This document shows positions 34,566 to 49,500 of a stretch of 64,000 bases of DNA, piece after piece; the first letter of the stretch is position 1, and each line of letters starts with the position of its first letter. A model generated the notes under the pieces. That model was not told the origin of the DNA. It ran no database searches and saw only the letters and a program-made list of their open reading frames with translations. Made by a program: the position numbers and the translations under genes. Where the stretch lies: assembly GCA_016617855.1 (NCBI GenBank), contig JAECUM010013004.1, positions 1-64,000 of the forward strand, in the 5' to 3' direction. The stretch comes from Megalonaias nervosa. Lineage: Eukaryota; Mollusca; Bivalvia; Unionida; Unionidae.

Positions 34566-37500
34566 ACTGATCTTTGATGGTTGAATTTTCCATCAATCTG
34601 TTTGTAGATTTACCTTCCACTTTCACTCCTTTCTTCCATCCATAATTTCTCTTTAAATGAAAGAATAAAGAATATTTTTACAGGGAAATAACATTTATAT
34701 CAGTGTTTTACCTAGTGAAGAGAAAAGGACATCTTTTGTTGCACATTTTCTTGAGTGTTGTGGTGGGGATGTTCCTAATTATTTTGGATTTAGCATGTGC
34801 TGCAAAACTTTCACATCCTTGGCCCACTTTGGATATTGATTTTAGTTGTGATTGATAAATCAGTTTTGGAACCCAAGTCAAAGCTGGTTATTGTATATTA
34901 TTAGTAGTAGTAGTAGTATATGACTTCAAAATTTTGTTGCATTCTGACTAGATAAATTACCACCAGGTGTCTTTGCTAAAACATGTTAGTATTCTCATTT
35001 GCATGAATGAGAGTGCTATCAGACTGCAACAGCTCAACTGACAACTTATGACCAATGTATTCAGACCATGCAATTCTGTTTGAGTGTACATCATACATTA
35101 GTAACCATTGATAGAATGCATTAACTAATTGAGTGTTGCATTTATATTTCTGGACAAACACACCCAATTAGCAGACACATAACAGGCACTTACACACACA
35201 CCCAATTACACCAACCAGGCCTGCAGACACACACAAACACACACACACACACAAACACACAATTACAGGACATGGAACTGGTCTGCACACCCTATAATTT
35301 AAACACCAGGAACCCTGTTAATATTTGAGAGAAATATTGAGACCTAAAAGATGACAAAAGAAGACCCTTTAGTTTTGTAGCAGGTCTGTACAAGATGATG
35401 GTTGTGGTATTTTTTTATATTATTTACCTGAATTTTTCGTTTTCATTTAGACAGCCTTTCTTCACTCCAGAGGTGAACTCCATCTACATCAACTCACAGG
35501 TAAATATTTACAGTCAAGCTTGTCTCTATTAGCACCTGAGTATGCCAGATCTTGGCTTGTTTCACACGAAAGTCAGTCCACTTAACCTTTTGATAATAAA
35601 ATATGTCATGAATAATATGTTAGCTTATCATCCAGTCTGGCCTTAATTTTTGGTTGCCATTATGGCCTGGTTACACAGATTGCACAATATATTTCACCTT
35701 CATTTAAACTCATCAGTACAGTATGCACAAAGTGTATTGACCATATTTCACTTGTGTCAGTGGAGGGTGCTGTTCAGTGTAGTTCAGTGAACTATACATG
35801 TGAACATAAATGTGACACAAAAGATAGGCCACATCAGGACAGATAAGGAATTTCCATAATGTTTTAAAGTGTTTTGACCTGAAAAAAGGGAGAATTTTCA
35901 TTGCCTCAATTTTTAGCATGCAAATTGACCAAAACAATCAATATTAAGATATGCACATCATATCGTCAAGTCAGTTCTTTGACAGTACAAGAAACATGCT
36001 GCCATTCTTATTCCTCCTATATGTACCACAAGCATTTTTAGCTTTTATTGGGTGATTGCTGCTAGATTATATTGGTCTTCTCCAGTTGGGTTACCTAGAA
36101 GCTGTCTCACATGCCTTAGGGGACTGGAGATGGCATCTGCGGAGTTAGGGGACATACCTCCCTCCACCTGTTACCTATTCTCCTAAGATATTATGATTGG
36201 ATAATATATTTAAAGAAGACGCTAATTGTTTAGTAAAATATGTCTATTCACAAATACTTACCCAATCATAATACACATATACCATCCCAGCTTCCCTGCA
36301 GTTACATCCATATAGAGAGCATCCCTTATGCTCTAGTTGAAATTGAGATATTTATGGGTGTTACCACCAATCCTGATATCATGGGGAGATCACATTGCAT
36401 GGGAGGGCTGGTTTTGCGAGATGAAACATATTTCACTAGAAAAATTAGTTTCATGAATAGTTTGGGGTCAGGGAACCATTTGGAATCAAGGTTGCTTCTT
36501 TAATAAGCACTCCAAGCACTACGTGCTGAGCAAAATGATCTTATTCAGAGATACAAATTATACATAATTCTTCTTCAGTGTTTTTGTTTTGACAATAAGA
36601 CCAAGGTTACACTTGTTTCTGTGTATTTTTCCAATTTTTTTTATACTAATCATATCTGGGGTTATGAACTTGATCTAAAACTTTTTTATTGTAGGTTTTA
36701 TTTCAGTCACTTAAAGAATGAACAGATATGACCAGTGGATAGTTCATTCTAATTTCTTTATTGTTCAGAAATGGTGATTTGTGGAAATTAAATCAAAATT
36801 TCTGTTTTGCAGACAGATATGGCCAGCCATTTGTTTGCAGGGTGTGGAGACAACAACATATATATCTGGGACATAGAGACAGGACAGGAAGTGGTCAGTA
36901 TAAATAAGTACATGCTAGTGATGCTTATAATACTGTAGATACAATATACCAGTTGTTTCCCACTGTACATGTTTGAAGTCAGTACAAGGTTTGAATGTAC
37001 AAACAAAACTTGGGAACAGACATCAGATGTATAAAGGTTGCTGGGTCCTTATAGCCAGTGTTGTACAGTAAAGAATTATTAAAGTGATCAAGTAATTGAT
37101 TACTTGAAATATACAATTATAATTGAAATCAATTCCTGGCACACAAAATGCAATTAGTAATTGTAATCGATTACAAATTCTGGTAAAGTATTGCAGGGTT
37201 CTAACTACTTTTAAATTACAGTTAATATTTTTCATAGTTACAGTTAGTGTGAAGGACATCATTCTGTGAATTAACCAGTGAGTTGTGACAGACAAGGGGT
37301 GAAAATGTATTTTTACATCTTTCATTTCTTGTAGACAAGCCATGTTTTTACTTTACATCCTGACAAATCCTTTGTCATCAAAAGGTGATTGTCTTTGAAT
37401 TGCATGGCTGCCCTGATTTAGTTTTAAATTGTCGCATGTTACAGGGCAATGAAATTTGTTAACATACATACGTACAAACATACTGATTTGCTAATGTGCC

Positions 37501-40500
37501 ATTAAACCCTGTTATGTGATAGACAGACATGGATTTCATTATATGGTCACACCTTTGATACGGCAGGGACATATTTAAGGTACGTAAAGAAATTGTTTGC
37601 AAATCAGAAATTTGGGATAATTTAACAAGTGAGAATTTTTTTTTATGTAAGGTGAATCGATTGTAAGATGCAATGTTTGAAAATTAGTGTTTGGAATTTG
37701 TTGAAATTTAATGATCAGACCTCAGTTTCAGCTAACCAGTGTACAGTATGTACATAATATATTGACCATATTTCACTCATGCTGATGGAGGGTGCCACTG
37801 AGTGTAGTTAAGTGAACTTTGCCTACAAAATCTCCGGTCTCTGACTGTACATCACTCACCAGATGTATTTTTCACTTGTTTTGTTTTTGGTTCCCGTAAT
37901 GAACATAAAATTTATGCTGATAAAAAATCTACTGGTTTAGAAGTCAGTCTACTGAGCAAAAGTTGTAAGTGGATTCTATGTATTCATTTTGTAGATTATC
38001 ATTATCTTCCTATAAGTCTAACCGCACATAGTGACATAATGGATTGAAAATCAGCTATGTCTATTACACTACAGCGCAATGTAACATAGGGCTGACTCCA
38101 CCAATTAACATGGCAATTTTTCCTGGAGTTGTTCAGTGGATACTATACAGACATGAGTGGAAATTGGACTTTTTGTGTGTACTGTTTAATTAATTAATGA
38201 TGGATTAATTTGTCCACATGATTTTCATATAGTTTAAGGCATGAACAGCATTGGACTTGATATTGACTGAAATCAAGCACAGAGACCGTAATTAATTGGT
38301 AATTTCTTTTAATGTGACCTATGCAAAACGAACTCAGTTAAGTAAAACAGATTAACTGAAAAGTTGGCAAACCATTCCATATAAAAGAAAAATGATACAC
38401 AAATTTGGGAATGAAAAGTGAATTATTTATTGAAAGACAATTCAGCATTGCATTATTGCTTTGTTATCAAGGATAGAATCAGATATTACAAGAGTAGCAC
38501 ACTTGAATTGCAACTCTGCTGACCTGAGTTTGATTCTTTGAACTTGCACATGCAAAGGTTAGTGCTTGATGTTCAAGGTTGGTGTTTTCCTCTGAATTCT
38601 CATTCACCTTGAAGCTAATATGTTGCCACCACCAGAGGTTTAAAAGTGCTTGCTATTTGATATAAGTGGTTAAAACAATTTGTACAGTCATGCTGTAACA
38701 AGTATAAAATGCTCACATGCCATGCAGCAGCTCTGGCCACGTTTACAGTACCAATTTTTTTTTTTTTTTTCATTTTGTATTCACCTATAGTTGTGAGTGG
38801 TTAATGGGTTCTCCTCGGAAGTCATTGGAGTCAATCCACTTACTAGTTAAATGCTTAAAAGAAAATGAACAACAACCCACAGTTCTCATAGAGCTGCATG
38901 GCCACCAGTAAAACTAACATTTCTGTTTTAATTACAGCACTGTCTGCAGGGTCATACAGACTATGTACATGCAGTTACCAAGAAAAGTGACAATGAATGT
39001 GCTTCTGCCTCAGAAGATGGCACGGTTAGGATATGGGGTAAGTTTCAACTTTTCTCATGTGGCAAATTTTGGGGGGACTGTGGCCAGTCGTATTATGACG
39101 ATGTTCAGCACTCATGACACTGATACAATGGTAATGTCATGTTAGTTAGTTGGGGGGTTTTTTTATGTGACAGAACCAGAATTTCTAACCATAGATTTAC
39201 AAATTTTGATCAAAAGAAATGATTTCAAAACCAGTAGATTTTTTTTACTTGCATAAATTTTATATTCATCATGAGAATTGAAAACAAAACAACTGCATAT
39301 TTTTGCCATATGTATTCTCTTGAAACAGCAAGTTTTGAATATGAATCAGATTCAGATTCTGATGGAAAATGTTACAATAATAATTATTATGTGTCAGTAT
39401 ATAGTCAGTTAATGAACAAGGAAGATTTCTTTATATTATAATTCATTGTAAAGATTTTTCAGTAACATCGAGTAGCAGTTTTAGTTTTCTTCACAAGCTC
39501 ACAGCATGGTGACCACTGATGACATCTCCTGTAATTATTAAATTTCACACTTAACAGGATCTCAGTATTTTTTTACTCCATATTTCCTGATGAATCATTT
39601 TGTATTTTCCGAAGAATGGAAAATGTCCTCTCTATCAGCATTAAGATATTTAATGACCAGACAACTGTGCTCATCCTGTAAAGAGGTTCTAGCATCAGTT
39701 TTCCTGTTACTGGGTTTGTAAGGTTGCTGACTTTTCCCCATTGCTCCTCCACATTACTTTCACCCCAGAGTGGAAGTTCCTGACTTGGACTGAAGATGTA
39801 TTCCTGAGTTCATCCTCAAGTGCCTCTTTCTCTTCATGGCTCAGATCCAAAATTCTGCTGGCAGGTTCGACTGCTGTAAATATATATAAAAAAAAATAAA
39901 GATTGATTTAGACTTGAAATAAACAGTGAACAATTACATCTGGTCCTTCAGAAGTCAGGATGGACCAGAAACACTTTATTGACATGCAGCAGTTGGTCCA
40001 GAATGTCATTACAGTAAGCCCTTTGCTTGACCTGCTATCCATGGCAAAACTACAGCAGGCTTACAGTAGGTTAATTTCACCCACTGGCCATTCTTTGGAA
40101 TAAGTTTCACATATGGTATGTGTTCCGAAAAGGGCAGCACCACACACACTGTGCTATTACAGTGGCTTTGAATTGACAATTCTTGGAAAGAGAGGCATTT
40201 CTCTCCACAGTTGCCCTTCGTTAAAGAGTCTCATAGGTCACAGTCATTGTCATTGAATTAGCTCCTCAGTGATCATACGAAGGAAGTCCACATAAAAAAG
40301 GCTGCCAAGGAGACAAATTTTGCACAAGGTTAGCATCATAGACCTTAGCCCTTGTTCCTTAGGCACTCCCAATGTGGAAGCAATCCTATGGGTCGTTTAC
40401 TCATTAAAGCCAGGGTTCTCAAGAGCCAGTAATGACAAGGGTATTGTTTATTCCCTGGTTCTCTCCACACCCTTAAACCCAACTACCCAAAAAGTAGCCA

Positions 40501-43500
40501 AGCTAATGCCACCCTTGTCATACATCCAATTGGGGTAGGAAATAGACAGTCTTCTCACAAAAGGCAGTAAAGATTGTTCTTGGTACCAAAGTCCAACACA
40601 ATTCAGCCAGGCATAGACTTGAGCTCAGTCAACTTTTTCATACTGACACCATGCTTCAGAATGGAGACATCAAGACTGGTTCAAAATGACATTTTCAGGA
40701 GGTTGATTTCACCTTATTGGATGCAGTGTACCAGTTCAAGACACATTCATTTGATCTCATCATCAGTCCCTTGATCTTCTTGAGAATTATTGACTTATAA
40801 TAGTACCTCACTTCAGGTCATCTCTGTGTCTGTGACCACCAGCTGCTTGGACAACATACAGCAAAAACACCAAGTGAGTTTTATTCCATGTCAAGACATA
40901 AATTCCCTTAGTTCACTTCTGCTTCGTCCAGTATTTCTTGTCAGCAAGTACAAATCTGATTTCATACCATCTCAGCATACATGGGTACATAGATTAAAAT
41001 GCATGTAAACAGGGTCAGTCTCCTTCAGGTACATGCCTTGAAAATAATCTCCGTAGTGTCTTCATTGCTGTCAAGGAATCATATCTCAGAATCCTCTGCA
41101 TGTTAGGTCTCATCAGTGCAGCAGTGGATCTCATTGTCCTGAGTCACCAGTTCATGAAATCATTGTATATGATTATGCTTTTCCTGTTGTGACTGAAGTT
41201 TTGCCCACTGGAACAAACAGTCCCAGTTTCGAAATCCAAGAGGTTGCATCTCAGAAAATGTGCTTACATTCAGTGTTTTAGCTTCAGTGTCCATAAATAC
41301 TATTTGTACAGATGCCATCAATTTGGAAAGTCAGTGGATTGTTGACTGCTATGGACCAAATATTGCACGTTCATATCTTTGAGATGAAGGCCAAAGTAAA
41401 TGCATTTAATTAGTAGCAGGAGACACTGTAATGAAAGAGCATCATATTTTTTTTATCTAACGACTCCAGTGTGGTAAATTATCTCAGAAAGGATAGGGTA
41501 AATTTTGAGATCTTTGCCTTCTTGTTTAGAATTTTTTGTAGGTGATGTTAACAACAAGGCCATGTTATGGTCCATTCCATTTGGGGTAAGTTTGTTGTAC
41601 TGGCAGTCACATTTTGATTGAATCAGCAATCCAAACTGAATGGTTGATTCACCCCTTGGTATTCATTTGAATGTGTGCCCACTAGGGCCCAACACTTATG
41701 GACCTGTCCGCATTCAGGGGGAATGTGAAGCTCCCAGTCTAGGTCTTTCCAGTCCCAGATATGAATGGGCGCCGTCATCCAGTGCACTTTACATAGATTT
41801 GAACAGTCTGGATGCATTTACTTTCCCTCCAACCACTCTGATCCCAAACACCTTGCAAAAGTGAGGGAATCAGAGTGACATCTTATACTGATTGCTCCCA
41901 TCAAGTGTGAAAAATCATGGATAAGTGATTTGTTAAAACTTTGCAGTTAAAATTCCATGGAAAATGATTGTTTTTCCTTATACGCTCAAACAACCTTGAG
42001 GCTGGCATTTCTTCCAGACCCAGATCTGATGAACCTGTTTGTCTGGATCATATCAAATAACCCCTCAGGGACAAACATTTTTTAGAACAAGTGGTGGACA
42101 AAATCACTTGTGCAACACAACGTACCACTCTGAAAGTTTAAGAGAGGAAAGGGAGAGTTTTCTTTGATGGTGCAAGCAAGAACACCTCACTCCACTTAAA
42201 GCATCAGTACCCCAGATAACTAACTTACACATGTAGTTATTTTGAGGTTTAAAATTTGGAACCCATCGCTATAATATGCTACCGTTCCACAATCTCTGAT
42301 GTATTTTGTCATCATGAGAGGAAGGATATAGAACAAAGACTTCTCCAACCATCTTTCAAACTTTAATGTGTCATGACTGAAGGCTTGGGCACAGCCTGAA
42401 GAGGAATCTACTGTGGTCTCTGACATGGCTGAATAAAGTTATGAGCCACTGCCTAGAGCTTCAGTGGTCACTCTGCAGCATTTATGCATGTAAATAGGTT
42501 AGTTTACTGCTGGCAGAAATTTTGTAAAATAGGTAAAAATGTAAACAAATATATTCGTAACTATCAATGATGCAGGAACTACCCATTCTAATGGCATATA
42601 TTCCTGCATCTCTGCTTAAGGGGTCTGTTTTGCAGGATTTTTATGGTGATTCTTTTCACAACAAATATAGCATTTCAAGAAGAAAGGTCAGAGTGTATGG
42701 GAATTGCATACATTACACAACATAATACATCAGGCTTATACAATATCAGTGCTGATTATTTTTTTATTTAAGCTGTATGGGAAACATGTTTCCTAACAGT
42801 ACCTTTGATTAGTAACATTTTATTTTAACATTTAACATTTTATTTTAAAGAAACACTGTTTTAAGTTTTTCAGCGATGGTACAGCTTCTTAGTCATTGTA
42901 AATCATATGAAAAAAGCATTTCATGTGCATATCTACACAGAATTCCAGATGCATTTTCTGCTTGTTTCATTATGTATATAACAGTGAGAAACAATATCAC
43001 AACAATCATAGGGATTTTTTATATATTCAACAAAGCCATACCTTTGATAATGAATTCTACCGTAATAAGAGCCAAAAACATGCACCAAATTTTAAAAAAT
43101 CATGTTGAGCAAGGTACAGCATACACATCTTATTTATAGCAATCAGCTATTCTGTAAGACGAACAGTTAGACGGGGAAAAGGTTGGGATTTTAATCATTT
43201 AAGTTTAGCAGTATTGTTTTGGTTATTGTTAACCATGTACATGTTTCGATATTTAGGTAAATGTTGTAGCCTTAATCATTGGGACATCTCTCTTTTTAAC
43301 CCTGCTTCCATGTCACTAAAGCAGACAGAATCAATGAGATACATACCTTGTTAGGAGATCTGAACTATCTACAATTCCATTATGATGGTACTGTGGTGGC
43401 TTTCATTGCAAAACACAAGCTTTCATTCATTGGCAATCAACCCTTTGTTGTTAGCCTCTTTCCTTGTTTGATCCTTTTGTCTCAGGGTCATCTACAGGAC

Positions 43501-46500
43501 CAAATGAGGTCGCAGAAATGGTACTTGAAATGAATCGAGCATGAGGGAGATCTCATTTATTTCTACCATTGAAAGAAGGAAAGGTCAATATCAGGCTGTT
43601 TCATCCTATTTATGATGGATTATTTGCTCTGAGTGTAGAGAATTAACCCAGGACCTAATTATTTTCTCACGCATTTCAGCTCATGACATTATGGCAGTAA
43701 CCACAGATATCATATTTGAGTGCAACCACTACCAAATAGACTACAAGCCATGGGATTGAGGGCAGAGATGACTTTTTCTGGCTTTTACCATCAAGATCTT
43801 TCATTCTGGAGGGTTTAGTTTGACCTATGGGGGTAAAAATCAGGCTACCATTCCAGGTTATTCAGCAGTCTGGTCATGTGGTGTATCAACTCCAGCATAT
43901 ACATTTCTCTCAAAATTTGAAGCTTCCTCATGTATCTTAGGGGAATGGAGATGAGCTTTCTCTGTGGTAGGGGGCTGTAACTCCCTCCACTGCATTCATA
44001 TTCTCCTGAAGTAATACGATTGTGTGAATCTATTTGACAAAAAAAAAACATTTTTGGGAGTAGAATATATTCTTTGATAGTACTGACATTAGAAATTTCA
44101 AAATTTTTAGCAAAAGTCAACCAGGTACCCGACGGTCCTAATGATCGGGTACCCGATCAAAGGAAAATTATATTAAATGTGAACCTGAACTGCTTTGTTG
44201 TATGTTCATACATGCCACCCCCACCCCTAGAGAGGTATAAGTGTAATTATTACTAATATGAGTGGCAAAAAGCGCAATTTTAGCATACAAGAGTGATCTA
44301 TATATTACATGCCATTATTACAGAAAACCATATTTATTTCTGCTGCTTACCTGGATCTACAGTTAGTTAAGATTTTTGTCACAAATCGAATAAATCCATG
44401 TGGATTAGTACGAGAATACAGACAAAACAAAATGAAAAAATCATTTGTACACAATATCCATTGACACCTTTAACTGACCCATTGATAATACAGACACGCC
44501 CTTCCAGCCTTCCTGTAGTTAATCCTACTGACAGAGGATGCATTTCCACTCCATTAGTAACTGATGTATAGAGAGGATTTGGCGTCAGTCTCTCTATCCA
44601 AGGCAGGAGTGCTTTCATCTGGGTTACACCTATATGTACCGGCAATTTTGAGCTTTTTTTTATTGCTAACATTTAGCTTTGGAGGGGTGGCTGTATTTGT
44701 GAGGTGGTGGTTTTATTTGTGAGGTGGTGGTTGTATTTGTGAGGTGGTGGTTGTATTCCTTAGGTATTATGTGACAAGGCAAATATTATCAAGGAAATAT
44801 GTTTTACTCCAAAACTTTAGTTAGTAGAATACATGTTTTAGATTTAATGGGTACTTAAAATTCAGTTGCCCACTCACTTGACAGCGGCATTATACTCTTT
44901 TGCTGACCTTTACAGAGTAGTGCTTAACTATTGACTTAACACCAGCACATATACAAGCAACACATACATGTACATCCCCATTGCATCTCAGCTGTTGATT
45001 CTCTTCCTGTGTCTTATGCAACAGTTTGGAGTGGGTTTCAGAGCACATGACCTTTAAGGAGGGGCTCACCTTTAGTTGCTAATCATGATAGTTACTTATA
45101 CATAAACTGTACTTCTAATTCTGGCTGCCATTTCAAGGTTGTTCAAAAGCCTCCACTTTCATCCAGTAAGATCTGGCTTTTAGGGGTAGACAATGATAAT
45201 AGCTTCTGTAGCAGATTTGTATGTATGTTTGTGTGTATGTGTGTGTGTGTTTTAAAAGCACATCAGCATATTAATGGCTATATAGTGCTGATCAGATGTT
45301 AAGTTCAAAAAGTGTTAAAATTAAAAATAAAAATGTTTTGTTAGAAAAGGGTCCAACATTTGTTTGTCTGAATTTATTTTCTGCATGATAATTAAGATAC
45401 ATGCAAATGCGGCTGGAGACTACCGAAAGCTTCATTGAGGCAAACTATGATATTCTTGATTACAATCAGGTTAAACAATGAAACATCCAAAATCCAGTTG
45501 ATGCAATATTAAAGAATCACTCACCTATCTAAAACAAACTCACCTGTCTGAAACAACCACTCACCTATATATAACAAACATTTCTTTCTCTATTTCTTTT
45601 AGTCCAGCATTATCAGGAGTTCTAGTATTCCAAATGATTAATCTAGATATGACTTGATACTTATATTCTCTGAGATTTTCACTCTTTTTATAATTGGATC
45701 TATCATCGTTCCACCAGTATTGGAGAATGTCTCACCTTACACTGTGATCATACGAAAAATGTACTCTTTATAACTTTGTCAATATGTGACATCCTTGTGG
45801 CTATCCAATTATTCAGTTGTAAAGATACATTCAGTTTTGTAGGAACTTATTGTTGAGGCTTTTTCATGTAAGTAATTACAAAAAAACATTAAGCGTCAAT
45901 ATTTACTTCTTCTTTAAAACTAAGATCAACCTTCAGTTCTATGCGTATGCAAGTAAACAGATTTAAAACTTCTGCTGTATTTAATATAACTAATTAATTA
46001 ATGTAAGTGTACTTTACAAGAGAAAGATGGCATTGAATGGTAGTTTTGCTAATGCTGGAAAATTGGTATCTTTCAAATACAGTACACCAAGTGTGTTGAT
46101 GATATTTCGCTCATGCTGGTAGAAGGTGCAGTTGGGTGTAGTTCAGTGAACTAAGCCTGTGAAATCTCCAGTCTCTAGCTATAATTCTCTCATCAGGTGT
46201 AACTTTCACTCAACTCCACTTTGATTGTGCATTCTACCTAGCCAGTTTGTGGATTACTTCTGTCTCCCTAAAGGAGGGTCGTAAGTCAGTCAAGTCTATT
46301 ACCCAAAAGCACATTGATCTCAGACCTGACTCCACATCTAAATCCCAGAGATTTATTTTTGTAGTGGGGTGTACTTAAGTGAATACTTTAAAAACATGAA
46401 TGAAAAATGTCATTACACTTTGTGTGAACTGTAATAATGAATTTATAGTATAAGACCATAGACATTTGACTTCTGACATAAAAAAATATGATGCAATTTT

Positions 46501-49500
46501 ACTTTTTAGACTGTAGATCTGCAGGGGAGTCAACTCTTGTTTTGCAACCCTACAAGCATGAGGTATGAAGACATGTTTAGTTCCTGTTTGCCTTTGTTGC
46601 ATGATATTTCGAAAACTTACCATTTGTTGGCGGCAGGCTCTCAATAAAATTTATTCAGCAAAATGCTACCATTTAGTGAGTCGCATTTGTTCTATAAACA
46701 GGTTAAGGAACAAATGTCTGCTTTTTGGCCTGAATTTTGAAATTTTGTTACAGAAATATTTAGAAAATAAATAGTAAAGATTATGTACATATGTTGAATA
46801 CACCACTCCCTCAATATAATGCCTTTCATTAAAAATGATTCCCTTTATAAGGCTGGTATGGCCATCAATCTCATTTCATTGCAAAATAATTCCTTTATAA
46901 GGCCAGTATGTCCATGAATCACATGATTTCTGTTATAAGGCCAGTATGTCCATGAATCACATGATTTCTATTATAAGACCGGTATGTCCATGAATCATGT
47001 GATTTCTATTATAAGGCCAATATGGCCATGAATCGTCTGATTTCTGTTAATAAGGTGGGTATGGTCATGAGTCACATGATTTCTGTTATAAGACCAGTAT
47101 GGCCGTGAATCACATGATTTCATTTATAAGTCCAATATGGTCATGAATCACATTGTGTTACAGAATGATTTTTATTATAAGGCAGGTATAGTTGTGGATC
47201 ACATTTCATTACAAAATGTTATCTATTACACTGCCAGTATATCATGGATCACATTTCATTACAAAATGATATCTGTTATACTGCCAGTATATCATGGATC
47301 ACATTTTATTACAAAATGATATCTGTTATAATGCCAGTATATCATGGATCACATTTCATTACAAAATGATATCTATTATACTGCCAGTATATCATGGATC
47401 ACATTTCATTACAAAATGATATCTATTATAAATGCCAGTATATCATGGATCACATTTCATTACAAAATGATATCTATTATAATGCCAGTATATCATGGAT
47501 CACATTTCATTACAAAATGATTTCTATTATAAATGCCAGTATATCATGGATCACATTTCATTACAAAATGATATCAGTTATACTGCCAGTATATCATGGA
47601 TCACATTTCATTACAAAATGATATCTATTATACTGCCAGTATATCATGGATCACATTTCATTACAAAATGATATCTGTTATAATGCCAGTATATCATGGA
47701 TCACATTTCATTACAAAATGATATATATTATACTGCCAGTGTATATCATCGATCACATTTCATTACCAAATGATTTCTGTTATACTGCCAGTATATCATG
47801 GATCACATTTCATTACAAAATGATCTCTATTACAATGCCAGTATATCATGGATCACATTTCATTACAAAATGATATCTATTATAATGCCAGCATAATTAC
47901 GAATCCTATTTTATTACATTATTTATATTATGAGGCTGATATAGTCATAAATCCTATTTCATTAGAACATGAGTTCCTATTATACAACTGATATAGTCAT
48001 GGATCACAATTTCATTAGAGCATGAGTTCTATTATAAGGCTGGTATAGTCATGGATCACATTTCATTAGAACATGAGTTCCTGTGATACAGCTGGTATAG
48101 TCATGATTCACGTTTCATTAGAACATGAGTTCCTATTATAAGGCTGGTATAGTCATGGATCACATTTCATTAGAACATGAGTTGCTATTATAAGGCTGGT
48201 ATAGTCATGATTCACATTTCATTAGAACATGAGTTCCTGTTATAAGGCTGGTATAGTCATGATTCACATTTCATTAGAACATGAGTTCCTATGATACAGC
48301 TGGTATAGACATGGATCACATTTCATTAGAACATGAGTTCCTATCATAAGGCTGGTATAGTCATAAATCCTATTTCATTAGAACATGAGTTCCTATCATA
48401 AGGCTGGTATAGTCATAAATCCTATTTCATTAGAACATGATGTCCTGTCATAAGGCTGGTATAGTCATGATTCACATTTCATTAGAACATGAGTTCCTAT
48501 TGTAAGGCAGTATAGTCATGGATCCCGTTTCATCAAGCAGTAGTAAAATTAGTTATAATAATTAAATGCTTTTGTTAGGCTTTGTGACCACATATTGCAA
48601 ATTTAAAAGAACTAATAACTATCATCAAAATTTTTACAGTAAATATTTTTTTTGAAAATTATATTAAACTTCTTTCTTTATGAATATTTCCCATCTCAAC
48701 CATTGAGCCACTTAGTAATTTCTCTATGGTTTGCTTTTCAGGCATGTGCCAGGCCGGAGTTTGGCAAGTGGGTTGGATGTGTGGGAGTGGATGCTGGAAA
48801 TGATTGGCTGGTAAATTCATTCTTCTTCTATGATGCTGCTTTTGCAGGTGGAATGGGGACAACATCATCCCTATCCATCTTGTCCATTCTGTCCAAAATC
48901 CCCATCTCAGCCATCAGACTCATTAACTTTCTAGGAGTGAAATTTGATGATGCATTTTTAATATTTAAAATAAATAAAAAAATACAGTTTATGTTTTTCT
49001 GTACATATAAATTTCATGTTGCCTTATTGGACAGTCCTGTTGTACTAATCTGGTGAGAAAGGTTCCCAAGTATTCGAAACTATGAATTTAATTACCTGGT
49101 TAGCGGTATGAATTTAATTACCTGGCTAATGGTATGAATTTAATTACCTGGGTAGTGTTATCAATTTAATTACCTTGGTAGTGTTATCAATTTAATTACC
49201 TGGATGTTGGTATTAATTTAATTACCTGGGTAGTGCTATCAATTTAATTACCTGGGTAGTGCCATCAATTTAATTACCTGGGTAGTGGTATTAAAGTTGC
49301 CCAGAAATGACCAGAGTCAAGTTCAAGTAGGATGCAAATGTCACATTTCAGAAACCACTACTTCAAGAAAGACCCATCATTTAGCCATAAATGTTTTGAA
49401 GGCTATAAACCACTACATCAGTAAAGACCTATCATTTAGCTGTAGAGGTTGTGAAGGCCATTACATTGGAAAAATAACTACTGTTGCCACATCAGAACTT

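Larger units (their letters stand above)
39600..44830 (+). mobile_element. Second DIRS-like retrotransposon relic
   Basis: Plus-strand order: gag-like fragments (about 39900-40540), RT entry (40574-40774), the RT post-catalytic block (40930-41010), an RNase H/Pol spacer (about 41640-41870), a recombinase tail (43680-43830), an internal complementary region (about 43920-44070) and a 3' terminal repeat (about 44480-44830). The 3' part matches 20160-20335 in reverse (CTTAGGGGAATGGAGATGAG, CTCCCTCCACTG, TATTCTCCTGAAGTAATACG). Heavy frameshifts make it inactive. The 5' end and its terminal repeat were not located. Confidence 0.75.

Noticed and set aside
44120..44160. Inverted repeat GGTACCCGAC...GATCGGGTACCC
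   Set aside because: Short palindrome inside the decayed DIRS 3' region with no element or regulatory context.
47137..47873. Open frames encoding repeated [13 protein letters not shown] peptides
   Set aside because: They arise from the 50-bp minisatellite: frames change between units and the region lies inside a THOC6 intron.
48652..49056. 134-residue open frame
   Set aside because: Contains THOC6 exon 11 (48742-48810) but simply reads through both splice sites into intron sequence.
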